Source: a virus
DNA: 45,186 nucleotides
Direction: 5' to 3' (one strand)
Virus record (IMG/VR): IMGVR_UViG_3300034103_001322
Location: 1 to 45,186 of that record
The notes below the pieces were generated by a model. The model had not been told where the DNA came from, searched no databases, and worked only from the letters and a program-made list of their open reading frames with translations. How positions within the stretch are numbered: the first letter of the stretch is position 1; every line of letters begins with the position of its first letter. The position numbers were made by a program, and so were the translations under genes. Below, piece after piece: positions 6,475 through 13,155 of the stretch.

Positions 6475-6884
6475 GCCGTTACCCATGTCACGGTGATGTG
6501 GTACTCAGGCTCGTCGTCAGTCAGGCGGATGCCCCAGTCGTTGAACAGAGTGTCCGAAGCTCTCGAAGCCTCGGCCGTGACTGTGACGTCCCTCATGCCA
6601 GCCTTCGCCGGCATGGACCGCTTCAGTTCGTCGTTGAGCCTCGCGCCTCGCCATTTTTTGTCGGGATCGTAGATGTACTCGACCTCCCAGTAGGTCGGGC
6701 CGTCGAGGGTCGCGTGTTGCTGGATGCCGACCACGACACACTTCTTGAGCATCTCGGCGATCTGCTTCTCCCACTCCCTCTCCGGCTTCGGCGGTGCCGC
6801 TGAGGGCAGGGCCGCCCCTGCCCGCGACGCGGCGAGGCCGGCGGTCGCGGCGAGGAGCGTCTTGAAAAAGTCTCTTCTGATCAT
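6471..6884 (-). CDS. Exported protein with Tat-type signal peptide
   Basis: The 137-residue protein starts MIRRDFFKTLLAATAGLAAS. The RRDFFK box followed by a moderately hydrophobic stretch and AGAALPSAA resembles a twin-arginine signal peptide with a cleavage site near residues 24-28. The mature part (~110 residues) has a strand-rich YWEVEYIYDPDKKWRGARL region and ends with YHITVTWVTA. The ATG at 6884 overlaps the HTH gene stop by four bases. Export of a folded, perhaps metal-bearing protein by the host Tat system is inferred from the signal. No family is recognised. Confidence 0.65.
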   Translation of the reverse strand: MIRRDFFKTLLAATAGLAASRAGAALPSAAPPKPEREWEKQIAEMLKKCVVVGIQQHATLDGPTYWEVEYIYDPDKKWRGARLNDELKRSMPAKAGMRDVTVTAEASRASDTLFNDWGIRLTDDEPEYHITVTWVTA

Positions 6885-7165
6885 GCCTTGCTCCTCATGT
6901 CTGCGAAGTGCTTCGCCTTGACCTCGGCCTTGCGACGCTCGTACTCGGCGATCATCTCCGGCGTCGGCTCAGAGTCGTCGAACAGCTTCGTCGTGACTTG
7001 CCGACGCCTCTTCGGCAGGCCCCGCCTCGACGCCTCTTTGAGTACGGTGCTGGACGAGACGTCGAGTCGCGACGCGATCTCGCGAACCTCAAGAGTCTTG
7101 TCCGTCCACAGTCGAAACAGCATCGGCACGTCGATCTGACGACGCTTCTTGTTCTGAATTGCCAT
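6881..7165 (-). CDS. Helix-turn-helix DNA-binding protein
   Basis: The 94-residue protein starts MAIQNKKRRQIDVPMLFRLW at the ATG at 7165, which shares a base with the methyltransferase stop (TGATG). Residues ~14-45 (LWTDKTLEVREIASRLDVSS then TVLKEASRRGLP) fit a resolvase/sigma-region-4-type HTH, with a recognition helix around SSTVLKEASRRG. A basic patch (KRRRQ) and a charged C-terminal helix follow. It probably regulates phage or host promoters. The longer frame to 7447 is a shadow of the methyltransferase. Confidence 0.72.
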   Translation of the reverse strand: MAIQNKKRRQIDVPMLFRLWTDKTLEVREIASRLDVSSSTVLKEASRRGLPKRRRQVTTKLFDDSEPTPEMIAEYERRKAEVKAKHFADMRSKA

Positions 7166-7710
7166 CACCCCTCCTTGGAAATGAGCCAGCTTCCATCCTC
7201 GAATCGCCTCGGCCGCGAGAGGGCGTGCCCGCTCACGAACTCGTCGACCGCCTTCGTCACTCCCGGCCAGTCCCTCATGTAGTCGTGGCCGCACAGAAAC
7301 CCGCCGACGTCGACCGTCGGCCAGAAAGACTCGATGTCCTTCACCACGTCCTCGTACTTGTGCGAGCCGTCGATGTAGACGACGTCGACGCTCTCGCTCT
7401 CCACCGTCGACGCAAAGCTCGTCGAGTAGGTCGCGTACACCTCGCACCGCCCCTCGGCGATCGGCCAGACGAATCTAGTCCTCAGGGCCTCTGCGTGACG
7501 CTTCGACTGCTCGACAAGCTGGAGCTTCTTGATCTGAGGGAACCCCAAGAACAACGTCGCCGACTCGCCGTTCAGCGAGCCGATCTCGATCCACCGAGAC
7601 GCCGCTGGGTTCTGCTCGAATACGGCGTTCACCATCGTGAGCAGCCCAACCACCTGACGGATGTCGCTTGGGTTCCAGTAGGGAAAGAATCGAACGGAGT
7701 TGTTCATCAC
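7165..7710 (-). CDS. Class I SAM-dependent methyltransferase
   Basis: The 181-residue protein has motif I WIEIGSLNGESATLFLG at residues ~40-56, a post-I LQLVEQSKRHAEAL and the acidic motif VDVVYIDGSHKYEDVVKDI at ~109-127, then VGGFLCGHDY. This matches the Methyltransf_24-type group, often linked to sugars or small molecules rather than DNA. No DNA-methylase (D/N/S)PPY motif is present. The first of two ATGs (7710) overlaps the mazG stop by four bases. The substrate is unknown. Confidence 0.8.
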   Translation of the reverse strand: MMNNSVRFFPYWNPSDIRQVVGLLTMVNAVFEQNPAASRWIEIGSLNGESATLFLGFPQIKKLQLVEQSKRHAEALRTRFVWPIAEGRCEVYATYSTSFASTVESESVDVVYIDGSHKYEDVVKDIESFWPTVDVGGFLCGHDYMRDWPGVTKAVDEFVSGHALSRPRRFEDGSWLISKEG

Positions 7711-8006
7711 GACTCCTTGACGAACACGCCCTCGGGAGTGAGCCGCCCCCTGCGGTCCTTGATCGTGTGGTACGCGGTCGCGAGGCAGTCCTCGATGTGA
7801 ATGCCCTGTAGCCTCGCGTAGAGGATCAGAGTCACGAGGACGTCGCCGACGCCGTCGACGATCCCGTCGCGGTCGTTCTTCAAGGTGGCGTCGGCAAGCT
7901 CGCCCATCTCCGAGAGGCTCTTGAGAAGCTGAGCCATCGGCGTGCTATTCGCGATGATCTGGCGATCGGTCGCCCATCGCTCGACTTTTTCAACGAGATC
8001 CAGCAC
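7707..8006 (-). CDS. mazG: MazG-like nucleotide pyrophosphohydrolase
   Basis: The 99-residue protein has the all-helical MazG pattern: LSEMGELADATLK (E-x-x-E-L) at ~36-48 and DGIVDGVGDVLVTLILYA (the second D/E set that binds Mg2+) at ~52-70. Such enzymes hydrolyse nucleoside triphosphates to monophosphates and may trim altered dNTPs or lower alarmone levels. The GTG at 8006 is chosen over an ATG at 8036 because GGAGG lies 7 nt upstream and the conserved domain starts there. It overlaps the membrane mini-gene at 7990-8103 by 17 nt. Confidence 0.85.
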   Translation of the reverse strand: MLDLVEKVERWATDRQIIANSTPMAQLLKSLSEMGELADATLKNDRDGIVDGVGDVLVTLILYARLQGIHIEDCLATAYHTIKDRRGRLTPEGVFVKES

Positions 8007-8103
8007 CGTCAAACCTCCATGCAAGCATTGAGACAATCAGAAGACAAATCAGCCACGCTTCGTGCGGCAGGCCGTCGATCAGGTTGAGGATTTCAGCCAT
8101 CAT
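7990..8103 (-). CDS. 37-residue membrane mini-protein
   Basis: This short gene starts MMAEILNLIDGLPHEAWLIC and has one hydrophobic helix (AWLICLLIVSMLAW), then a short basic end. The first ATG (8103) overlaps the upstream stop by four bases, and the 3' end contains the GGAGG that serves mazG. Tight coupling on both sides supports a real gene. Function is unknown; a regulator of a membrane partner or a holin-like role are possibilities without evidence. Confidence 0.55.
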   Translation of the reverse strand: MMAEILNLIDGLPHEAWLICLLIVSMLAWRFDGAGSR

Positions 8104-8306
8104 TTCGGCAGCGTGACGCGGAGTGGCGGCCGAAACTGAAGGCCCACGATCTTGAAGAAAACGAACAGCCCCACGGCTTCGCCGAGGTGCATTTCTGGCA
8201 CCCCGACGAAGAGCGTGCGGGACAGGTTCCACCCGATCGACAACAGGAAGACCTCCAGAGCGAGGCAGCACACGGTCACGAGCGAAGACACAACGAACTC
8301 ACGCAT
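8100..8306 (-). CDS. 68-residue two-helix membrane protein
   Basis: The start at 8306 (MREFVVSSLVTVCCLALEVF) overlaps the DUF3310 gene by 8 nt. Two hydrophobic stretches are visible: residues ~4-24 (FVVSSLVTVCCLALEVFLLS) and ~45-57 (AVGLFVFFKIVGL), with a short basic C-terminus (RPPLRVTLPK). The size and topology would fit a small holin, but no lysin lies beside it, so this is only a possibility. Confidence 0.6.
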   Translation of the reverse strand: MREFVVSSLVTVCCLALEVFLLSIGWNLSRTLFVGVPEMHLGEAVGLFVFFKIVGLQFRPPLRVTLPK

Positions 8307-8559
8307 AGTTGTCTTGCTCCTTGCCCTCGAACTTCCACTCAGGAGACCGTGTCCGTACTTTCTCTCGACGAGCAATCTCACGCTGGAGATACCAGAGGGC
8401 CTTCTGGAGGTCTTCCACCTCGTGGCCCTTGTGATCCGCTCGCCACAGATACTTGATCACGTTGCCGACGTTGAAGCTCATGCACTCGACGACGTCGATG
8501 CACTCGATGCCAGCCGGGTGGCTGTTGTAGTGCGACGGGTGGTCGACGTTGCTGCTCAT
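8299..8559 (-). CDS. DUF3310 family phage protein
   Basis: The 86-residue protein has the typical DUF3310 pattern: VDHPSHYNSHPAGIECIDVV, then FNVGNVIKYLWRADHKG and EDLQKALWYLQREIAR. DUF3310 proteins are widespread in phages and are usually found with nucleotide metabolism genes; a biochemical role is not established. The ATG at 8559 is the natural family start. The TCCGTACT element at 8570-8577 sits 11 nt upstream, where a Shine-Dalgarno would be expected, and no clear one is seen. Confidence 0.88.
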   Translation of the reverse strand: MSSNVDHPSHYNSHPAGIECIDVVECMSFNVGNVIKYLWRADHKGHEVEDLQKALWYLQREIARREKVRTRSPEWKFEGKEQDNYA

Positions 8560-8569
8560 GGAACACGCA

Positions 8570-8577
8570 TCCGTACT
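8570..8577 (-). promoter_or_regulatory. AGTACGGA element upstream of the DUF3310 gene
   Basis: The minus strand reads CAGTACGGATGCGTGTTCC directly before the ATG at 8559. This is one of five gene-boundary copies of the 8-mer. Confidence 0.5.
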
Positions 8578-8601
8578 GTGCAGAGCAAAAAGAGGCGGCA
8601 G

Positions 8602-9072
8602 TCACTTGCCGCGACGAGATCGTACCGGCGTCGTCTTTTTGGTCAAGGGCTTTTTCCGGAGGTGACGAGGCGACCTCGTGTCACCAACTCGGCGAGGCTG
8701 GCCGCGTCGCTGTGGCTGAGAGAGATAGTCGGCGAACTCTTGCTCGGCCGACCGCTTGTCGACGGCCCACGCTTTGCCGTTCAAGCGGAACCCGGCAATC
8801 CTTCCCGCTCTCAGGTCTCGCATGACCATCGAATCCGTCTTGTAGACGATGTCGCATGCCTCAGGGACCGACACGAACTTCTTGCAGAGCTTCCTGAACT
8901 CGGCCTCGTCGAACTTCTTGCCTGAGCATTGCTCGTGGCTGAGCATCAGCCCCCTCCCGCTGAGGGCGACCGCGACAAGTCTCTTGGTGGCAATTGCCTT
9001 GATCACGCCGCTCTTAGTCAAGCCCATCAGGTCGGCGGCCTCTGAAATAGACACGGGTCGGTGAAAAGCCAT
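8602..9072 (-). CDS. Excisionase/HTH-like DNA-binding protein
   Basis: The 156-residue protein starts MAFHRPVSISEAADLMGLTK, a winged-helix pattern of the MerR/excisionase type (SISEAADLMGLTKSGVIKAI). A second similar unit follows at ~65-105 (FVSVPEACDIVYKTDSMVMR then RAGRIAGFRLNGKAWAVDKR). The C-terminal ~35 residues are very basic and unstructured. GGAGGGG lies about 6 nt upstream of the ATG at 9072. Its place next to the integrase, divergent from the rightward genes, suits an excisionase or lysogeny regulator. A replication or segregation role is also possible. Confidence 0.65.
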   Translation of the reverse strand: MAFHRPVSISEAADLMGLTKSGVIKAIATKRLVAVALSGRGLMLSHEQCSGKKFDEAEFRKLCKKFVSVPEACDIVYKTDSMVMRDLRAGRIAGFRLNGKAWAVDKRSAEQEFADYLSQPQRRGQPRRVGDTRSPRHLRKKPLTKKTTPVRSRRGK

Positions 9073-9090
9073 CTGCTGCCCCTCCTTGCA

Positions 9091-9098
9091 TCCGTACT
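9091..9098 (-). promoter_or_regulatory. AGTACGGA element upstream of the excisionase-like gene
   Basis: The minus strand reads AAAGTACGGATGCAAGGAGG, so the element directly precedes the Shine-Dalgarno of the 8602-9072 gene. Confidence 0.5.
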
Positions 9099-9105
9099 TT
9101 CCTAC

Positions 9106-9137
9106 TAAAAAACCGGGGTTTCACCGCGAAACCCCGG
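9106..9137 (-). terminator. Rho-independent terminator, leftward
   Basis: On the minus strand CCGGGGTTTC, loop GCGGT, GAAACCCCGG is followed by TTTTTTAG. The 10-bp perfect stem with a six-T run is a textbook intrinsic terminator. It lies between divergent genes, so it would stop leftward transcripts that cross the integrase antisense before they reach the early operon. The same palindrome could also be an operator. Confidence 0.75.
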
Positions 9138-9144
9138 ATTTCGT

Positions 9145-9173
9145 TTGACAAATAATGGCGGGGACAGGATTCT
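9145..9173 (+). promoter_or_regulatory. Possible rightward promoter
   Basis: TTGACA at 9145-9150 is followed after 17 nt by GATTCT (9168-9173), a weak -10. It would drive the small gene at 9227 and perhaps the integrase. It overlaps the candidate attP core. Confidence 0.35.
9156..9172. other. Candidate attP core (tRNA 3'-end-like)
   Basis: The plus strand reads TGGCGGGGACAGGATTC. Its complement, GAATCCTGTCCCCGCCA, looks like the T-arm end, 3' acceptor strand and discriminator of a bacterial tRNA. Phages that integrate in tRNA genes carry such a copy near the integrase. It lies about 435 nt upstream of the integrase start. The tRNA likeness is from memory. Confidence 0.4.
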
Positions 9174-9226
9174 TCTGGTGGGCCTGAGGGACGCTCCCCG
9201 GGCCGGTAGCTCACGGAGGGACACCA

Positions 9227-9448
9227 ATGAAAACCGCGCCGCAGTCAGTCCAAGAGTTTCGACGGATCGTTCGACAAGACTGTCGCTTCTATAGGGGGGT
9301 CGACCCCACGGCAGACCTGATTCTCGACGAGTGCATCGCGTGGGTGATCGCCGACGTGTTCGCCGGCAAGATCACGTCGCACGAGCAGGCCGCGAAGAAA
9401 ATCGGCCGCTGGCTCAAGAAAAACATCTGCGAGGACGCTCAAGTCTGA
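9227..9448 (+). CDS. Small hypothetical protein of the lysogeny island
   Basis: The 73-residue protein starts MKTAPQSVQEFRRIVRQDCR, with GGAGG 8 nt before the ATG. It is helical and charged (ITSHEQAAKKIGRWLKKNIC). It is the only rightward gene besides the integrase and precedes it, so a role in lysogeny control or recombination directionality is possible. No family is recognised. Confidence 0.6.
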   Translation: MKTAPQSVQEFRRIVRQDCRFYRGVDPTADLILDECIAWVIADVFAGKITSHEQAAKKIGRWLKKNICEDAQV

Positions 9449-9606
9449 CAGACGTGACGATTGCGACGACGCAGGCGGCGTCGTCACCCCCTCCAGCACG
9501 GGGTTGGAGGGGGTTTCGTGATAGCAAGGAGGTGACACACTCCCTCATTCGTGGCAGCCCAAGGCGGGGGCCGCAGAGAGGGGACCAACCAACAGGGGAT
9601 CACACC
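9449..9606. other. 158-nt gap before the integrase
   Basis: The gap holds the hairpin at 9486-9514, a consensus-like AAGGAGGTGA at 9526-9535 that has no properly spaced start codon after it, and the AGGGGAT before the integrase ATG. No gene is seen. Confidence 0.5.
9486..9514 (+). terminator. Hairpin between small ORF and integrase
   Basis: ACCCCCTCCA (9486-9495) and TGGAGGGGGT (9505-9514) form a 10-bp perfect GC-rich stem with a 9-nt loop. Only TTTCG follows, so it would be a weak intrinsic terminator or an attenuator that lowers integrase transcription. Confidence 0.5.
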
Positions 9607-10518
9607 ATGCTTCTCTCCGAGTTCTTCGAGTCGATATTCGCGCCGCTTCGCCTTCGCGGCAAAAGCGAGAACACAGTCCGCCTCTACGGCTGCACACTTC
9701 GCAGCTTTGACAAGTACCTAGAGCATCGAGCGACTCTCGATGATCTCTCTGATCTTGCAATCGCGAGGTTTCTCGCTAAGCGTGCCCGCGATCGTTCTGC
9801 GTTCACCGCTGAGAAGGAAAGGACTCAGCTTCTGAGTCTCGCTCGCTTCGCGTGGGACCGGGGCTTGATCAAGCAAAAGCCGTGCGTGCCGCCAGCGACT
9901 CTGCCTGAGCGGATTCCGACGGCGTGGACGATCGACCAGATCAAGTCGCTGATCCGGGCGACCGACTCTGAGCCGGGCACGGTCGACAAGGCACCGGCGT
10001 CTCTGTTCTTCCGCGCTCTCGTGAGCGTGCTTTGGGAGACGGCCGAGAGGATCGGAGCGATCATGGCCGTGCAAGTCGCTGACTACACGAACGGCGTCTT
10101 GCTCGTGCGTGCGGAGCATCGCAAGGGCAAGAAAAGGGACAAGCTCTACCGTCTCTCAATCGAGACGCAACACCTCGTCGAGCAACTCTGCCGTGGCAGG
10201 GGGCCGTCGAAGTGCATCTTCTCTTGGGATCGTCCGAAGACGATTCTCTGGCACGTCTTCGGGAAGATCGTGCGACGTGCTGGTCTCGACGACAGTCGCC
10301 GCACCAAGTTCCACATGATCAGACGCTCGTCGGCGACTCATTACGCTGCGGGTGGCGGCGACGCCACGGCCCTGCTTGATCACTCGTCGCCGAGGATCGC
10401 CAAGGCCTACTACGTCGATCCCCGCTTCATCGCGAGCGGGCCGTCGCCGTGCGACGTGCTGCCGAAGCTGCACGAGGAGGAAGAAAGGCCAGCCGGAGGG
10501 GCAACTCCGACGGGGTAG
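9607..10518 (+). CDS. int: Tyrosine recombinase / phage integrase
   Basis: The 303-residue protein has an N-terminal SAM-like core-binding domain (LRLRGKSENTVRLYGCTLRS) and a catalytic domain. Visible catalytic residues are Arg148 (ETAERIGAIM), a lysine in HRKGKKRDKLYRL (~173-179), His236 and Arg239 (HMIRR), His259 (LLDHSS) and Tyr268 or Tyr269 (AYYVDP). It should integrate and, with a partner, excise the phage genome. The ATG at 9607 follows AGGGGAT. The reading frame stays open upstream, but that part spans a hairpin and looks non-coding. It is convergent with the deaminase gene on its right. Confidence 0.92.
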   Translation: MLLSEFFESIFAPLRLRGKSENTVRLYGCTLRSFDKYLEHRATLDDLSDLAIARFLAKRARDRSAFTAEKERTQLLSLARFAWDRGLIKQKPCVPPATLPERIPTAWTIDQIKSLIRATDSEPGTVDKAPASLFFRALVSVLWETAERIGAIMAVQVADYTNGVLLVRAEHRKGKKRDKLYRLSIETQHLVEQLCRGRGPSKCIFSWDRPKTILWHVFGKIVRRAGLDDSRRTKFHMIRRSSATHYAAGGGDATALLDHSSPRIAKAYYVDPRFIASGPSPCDVLPKLHEEEERPAGGATPTG

Positions 10519-10549
10519 GCTGGGCGTCGGGCGCCTCGCCCCCGGCTGG

Positions 10550-11029
10550 CTAGACGTAGATGTCGCGTCCGTCGAATCGGACCTTGGCGTTGACCTTGTC
10601 GGCGATCCACCGCATTCCGACGCCGGCCTCGCGGAGCATTTGTTCCGCGAGGGTGATCTCGGACTCCCACCGATGCGGAGTCGCGTTTCTCAAGGCGGCG
10701 AGACCGACGATCTCCGACACGCCGGCGACGATCAGGGCTCTCGCACAGTCCGTGCAGGCGAACCACGGGCAGTAGACTCGCGAGCCGGCCGTGGAGACGC
10801 CTCGCTGGGCGGCGCGGTAGACGGCCGACCTCTCGGCATGCTCGATGAACCTGTACTTCACCGGCGGCTCCAGCCTCTCAGGGGCTCGATGCACGCCGTG
10901 CGGGAGCGTGTTGGCGGCGAAGACTCGATCCCTGCCTGCCACGAGGATCGCGCCGTTCTTCGTGCGAGGGTCGTCGGAGTGAGCGGCCGCGTACTCGCAG
11001 GCCAGCCTCAGCATTTCACTGTCTGACAT
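10550..11029 (-). CDS. Cytidine/deoxycytidylate deaminase family protein
   Basis: The 159-residue protein has the zinc site HAE (64-66), with the catalytic glutamate, and PWFACTDC (88-95), whose two cysteines complete it. N-terminal DPRTKNGAILV is the usual dCMP deaminase lead-in. dCMP deaminase makes dUMP for thymidylate synthesis. The substrate could also be a different (d)C compound. The start at 11029 overlaps the upstream gene by 14 nt. It is the last gene of the leftward block from the fibre and converges with the integrase. Confidence 0.88.
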   Translation of the reverse strand: MSDSEMLRLACEYAAAHSDDPRTKNGAILVAGRDRVFAANTLPHGVHRAPERLEPPVKYRFIEHAERSAVYRAAQRGVSTAGSRVYCPWFACTDCARALIVAGVSEIVGLAALRNATPHRWESEITLAEQMLREAGVGMRWIADKVNAKVRFDGRDIYV

Positions 11030-11618
11030 AGTGTTGCGGGCTCCGCCCTGAGTGCAGTTCCTTGAGTCTCGCCACGTGAGGCGTCAGCGAGTCGATCAGT
11101 TCACGGTGTCCTCCCGGGAACTGCCGATCGTCCTTGAGCTTTCCGGCCGCCTGACAGTCGACGAGGATCGCGAGGCACGCGAGAGCCGCCGACAGGTGCG
11201 GCACGCCCTCTTCGTCGGCCTCTTCGCCCTCGAACCACGCCGCGAGGTGCCTCTGGCAGGCGTCCACGTAGATCGATGCTCGCACTCCCACGGCCCTCCA
11301 GTTCGAGCGTCCGTACTTCAAGGCCCCGTTGAGCAAAGCGATGCAGCCCATCGCACTAGCCGTCGTCGGCCAGAGATGGAGAGGAAGCTTGTCGCTGCCG
11401 ATCACGTCCTTCGGGTTGTCGCCCTCGGCCATCTCGAACATCCCCGGCATCGGCGTCGCCGTGCCCATGTCGACGGCCGCATCAAGCTCGGCCTGAAGCT
11501 CTCCGTCGTCGACGGTCACCGCTTCCGTACTTTTCCGGGCCTCGACGATTTTTCGGATGACCGCGTTCGCCTCGTCGATGCTCGTGACGTGCCCACCATC
11601 GACTGCCGTGACTTGCAT
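11016..11618 (-). CDS. DUF5664 / dATP-dGTP diphosphohydrolase-like protein
   Basis: The 200-residue protein shows the family hallmark from residue ~67: NPKDVIGSDKLPLHLWP, ALLNGALKYGRSNWR, ASIYVDACQRHLAAWFEGEE and HLSAALACLAILVDC. The helical Glu/Asp/His pattern is MazG-like. I recall this family (DUF5664) as related to a phage S-2L dATP/dGTP hydrolase. The ATG at 11618 has AGGAGGAGG upstream. The first ~65 residues are an acidic leader without recognisable fold. It overlaps the metallophosphoesterase end by 103 nt. A role in shaping the dNTP pool together with the deaminase and MazG is inferred. Confidence 0.75.
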   Translation of the reverse strand: MQVTAVDGGHVTSIDEANAVIRKIVEARKSTEAVTVDDGELQAELDAAVDMGTATPMPGMFEMAEGDNPKDVIGSDKLPLHLWPTTASAMGCIALLNGALKYGRSNWRAVGVRASIYVDACQRHLAAWFEGEEADEEGVPHLSAALACLAILVDCQAAGKLKDDRQFPGGHRELIDSLTPHVARLKELHSGRSPQHYVRQ

Positions 11619-12655
11619 GTGCCTGCCTCCTCCTGAAGATCTCGATCACAAAAGATTGGAATTGCCCGCGTGCATTCGTGCCGCTCGTGAGAGACCACGA
11701 GGAGCGACTGGCTCGGAGCCTCGTAGTCGAAACGGTTCCGCAATGCGTAAGCATTGTACCCGATCAGGCTTCCGTTCGACACGTATTTGCCACGGCACCA
11801 CGAGAACTGATGGTGGTGACCGAAGACATGCAAGTCTACCGGAGTCGACCTCTGCCACTGGGCGATCGCACGAGTCGCGCCGACGTGGATATTCCCCGTG
11901 ATCCCGTGGCCGTGGTGGCAGGCGATCCTGTAGCCGTCCAAATCGACGACATTCAGGTAGCCTTCCCCAACTTGCCACACGACGTTGTCGTTCTTCTCAG
12001 ACGCCGCCATCATCAGGTAGAGATTCTGCTCGAAACTGTGGTCGTGTTCCGTGCCGATCCGGGGCTTCATCACACTTCGGCCGTGGTTGCCGACGGCGGT
12101 GACGACGATTACCTCGTCGGCAAGTCTCGCGGCCCGGTCGATGATCGACCTGAGTCTCTCGCCGGCCCAGCGTGTAGCGGCGAGAGGGGCAAGCTGAGCC
12201 AGTTCCGCTGTGTCGTCGTGAATGATGTTTGAAATAAAGTCGCCGAGGGCCGCGATGACGATTCTGTCGATCTTTGCGAGGTGCCGCTCGTGATGGATGA
12301 GCGTCTCGATCCGATCAGATAGCTCCGCCAGACGCTGGTCGGCGATCCTCAGGTCGAAGTTGTTTTTCCACCCGATGGTCTCGCCGGGGACTCGCTCCTC
12401 GACGTGCCAGTCTGAGAGAAGCACGACGGCCGTGGCCTCGCCTCTGGCCTTCTTGCGTCTCTTGGGAGGCTTCTTCGAGGCCTCGATCCCGGCGAGGGCG
12501 GCGAGCGAGTGAGACTTCTTCCGCTCGTTGTCGATCGCGACGAGAGCCGCCTTGTAGCTCCTCTTGAGAGCCACAAGCTGGGCCCGGAGCTTCTCGGTCT
12601 CGATGTCGGCCTCGACGATCCGCTCGACGTGGTCGGCTAGTTTTTCGCGAGCCAT
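11516..12655 (-). CDS. Metallophosphoesterase
   Basis: The 379-residue protein has a coiled N-terminus (~1-60), a basic linker (KKPPKRRKKARG) and a calcineurin-like core: LLSDWHVEE (Asp82, His84), ALGDF (~137), VGNHGR (188-193), CHHGHG (~247) and FGHHHQ (279-283). These are the di-metal ligands of phosphoesterases acting on nucleotides, nucleic acid or phosphoproteins. The last ~45 residues (SRASTRRTRSSEKSSRPGK) are low-complexity and read in another frame over the next gene, which may mean that the ancestral stop was lost. The start at 12655 overlaps the small gene upstream. Confidence 0.85.
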   Translation of the reverse strand: MAREKLADHVERIVEADIETEKLRAQLVALKRSYKAALVAIDNERKKSHSLAALAGIEASKKPPKRRKKARGEATAVVLLSDWHVEERVPGETIGWKNNFDLRIADQRLAELSDRIETLIHHERHLAKIDRIVIAALGDFISNIIHDDTAELAQLAPLAATRWAGERLRSIIDRAARLADEVIVVTAVGNHGRSVMKPRIGTEHDHSFEQNLYLMMAASEKNDNVVWQVGEGYLNVVDLDGYRIACHHGHGITGNIHVGATRAIAQWQRSTPVDLHVFGHHHQFSWCRGKYVSNGSLIGYNAYALRNRFDYEAPSQSLLVVSHERHECTRAIPIFCDRDLQEEAGTCKSRQSMVGTSRASTRRTRSSEKSSRPGKVRKR

Positions 12656-12885
12656 TCACGAACCCCGCTTTCCGTGCAGTGCCAGCCGCGTTCCTTCGCG
12701 GCCGTGACGATAGCCCTCGCCATCGCTCTCTTGCTCGTGCGGCCGAACTCGCCGGCCGCGAACCTCTTCTTGATTGCGTCGATCTCGACACGTCCGGGTG
12801 CCGGCAGCCTGTCGTACCAAGACCGCGAGGCCTTCCGGCTGTCGTTCTCGATCAACTGCTTCACGAGGATCTCAAACTTACTCAT
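12637..12885 (-). CDS. Small basic protein upstream of the metallophosphoesterase
   Basis: The 82-residue protein starts MSKFEILVKQLIENDSRKAS. A basic helical middle (IDAIKKRFAAGEFGRTSKRA) is followed by ERGWHCTESGVREWLAKN, which resembles the recognition half of an HTH. It may bind DNA. The ATG at 12885 overlaps the upstream stop (ATGA), and the 3' end overlaps the phosphoesterase start. I recall similar small genes preceding phosphoesterases in other phages, without a defined function. Confidence 0.65.
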   Translation of the reverse strand: MSKFEILVKQLIENDSRKASRSWYDRLPAPGRVEIDAIKKRFAAGEFGRTSKRAMARAIVTAAKERGWHCTESGVREWLAKN

Positions 12886-13151
12886 GGCTTCTGAATCCTG
12901 TACCCAAGTGCCCAGAGAATCTTCGCCAGATCGCTGGCGGCCTGCGTCACGCTCTCCTCGGAGATTGTCTTGCCGAGGCAGGCGTGGATCCCCTCGTGGA
13001 TCTCCGTCTCCAGCCGCACCCTACCCTTGAGCTTCCGGTCGATCAAAACCTTTCGCTTGTCCCATTCTGTCCATCCTGCCGCAGCCCCCTTCAGCGGCGA
13101 GTACCGCCAGAGCCATTTCTGGTGATCGATTTGGAAGTGGTGGTCGTCCAT
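12882..13151 (-). CDS. Small HExxH (putative metallopeptidase-like) protein
   Basis: The 89-residue protein contains TEIHEGIHACLGKTISEESV, with the zinc-peptidase-type HEGIH at residues ~53-57, then a helical AASDLAKILWALGYR. The N-terminus (FQIDHQKWLWRYSPLKGAAA) looks strand-rich. Its minimal size and strong family-like pattern resemble short phage zincin-like proteins. The ATG at 13151 follows the fibre stop by 4 nt; a TTG at 13163 is an alternative, and neither has a good Shine-Dalgarno. Proteolytic activity is unproven. Confidence 0.7.
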   Translation of the reverse strand: MDDHHFQIDHQKWLWRYSPLKGAAAGWTEWDKRKVLIDRKLKGRVRLETEIHEGIHACLGKTISEESVTQAASDLAKILWALGYRIQKP

Positions 13152-13155
13152 AGCA

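Noticed and set aside
7990-8103. Holin call for the small membrane proteins at 7990-8306
   Set aside because: Size would fit, but no endolysin or spanin is recognised nearby and the genes lie in the early operon.
9526-9560. Consensus Shine-Dalgarno AAGGAGGTGA as a sign of a hidden gene start
   Set aside because: No start codon at usable distance opens a convincing frame; the integrase has its own site near 9607.
10519-10549. Terminator between the convergent integrase and deaminase genes
   Set aside because: The 31-nt gap is GC-rich with only a 4-bp stem and no T run.
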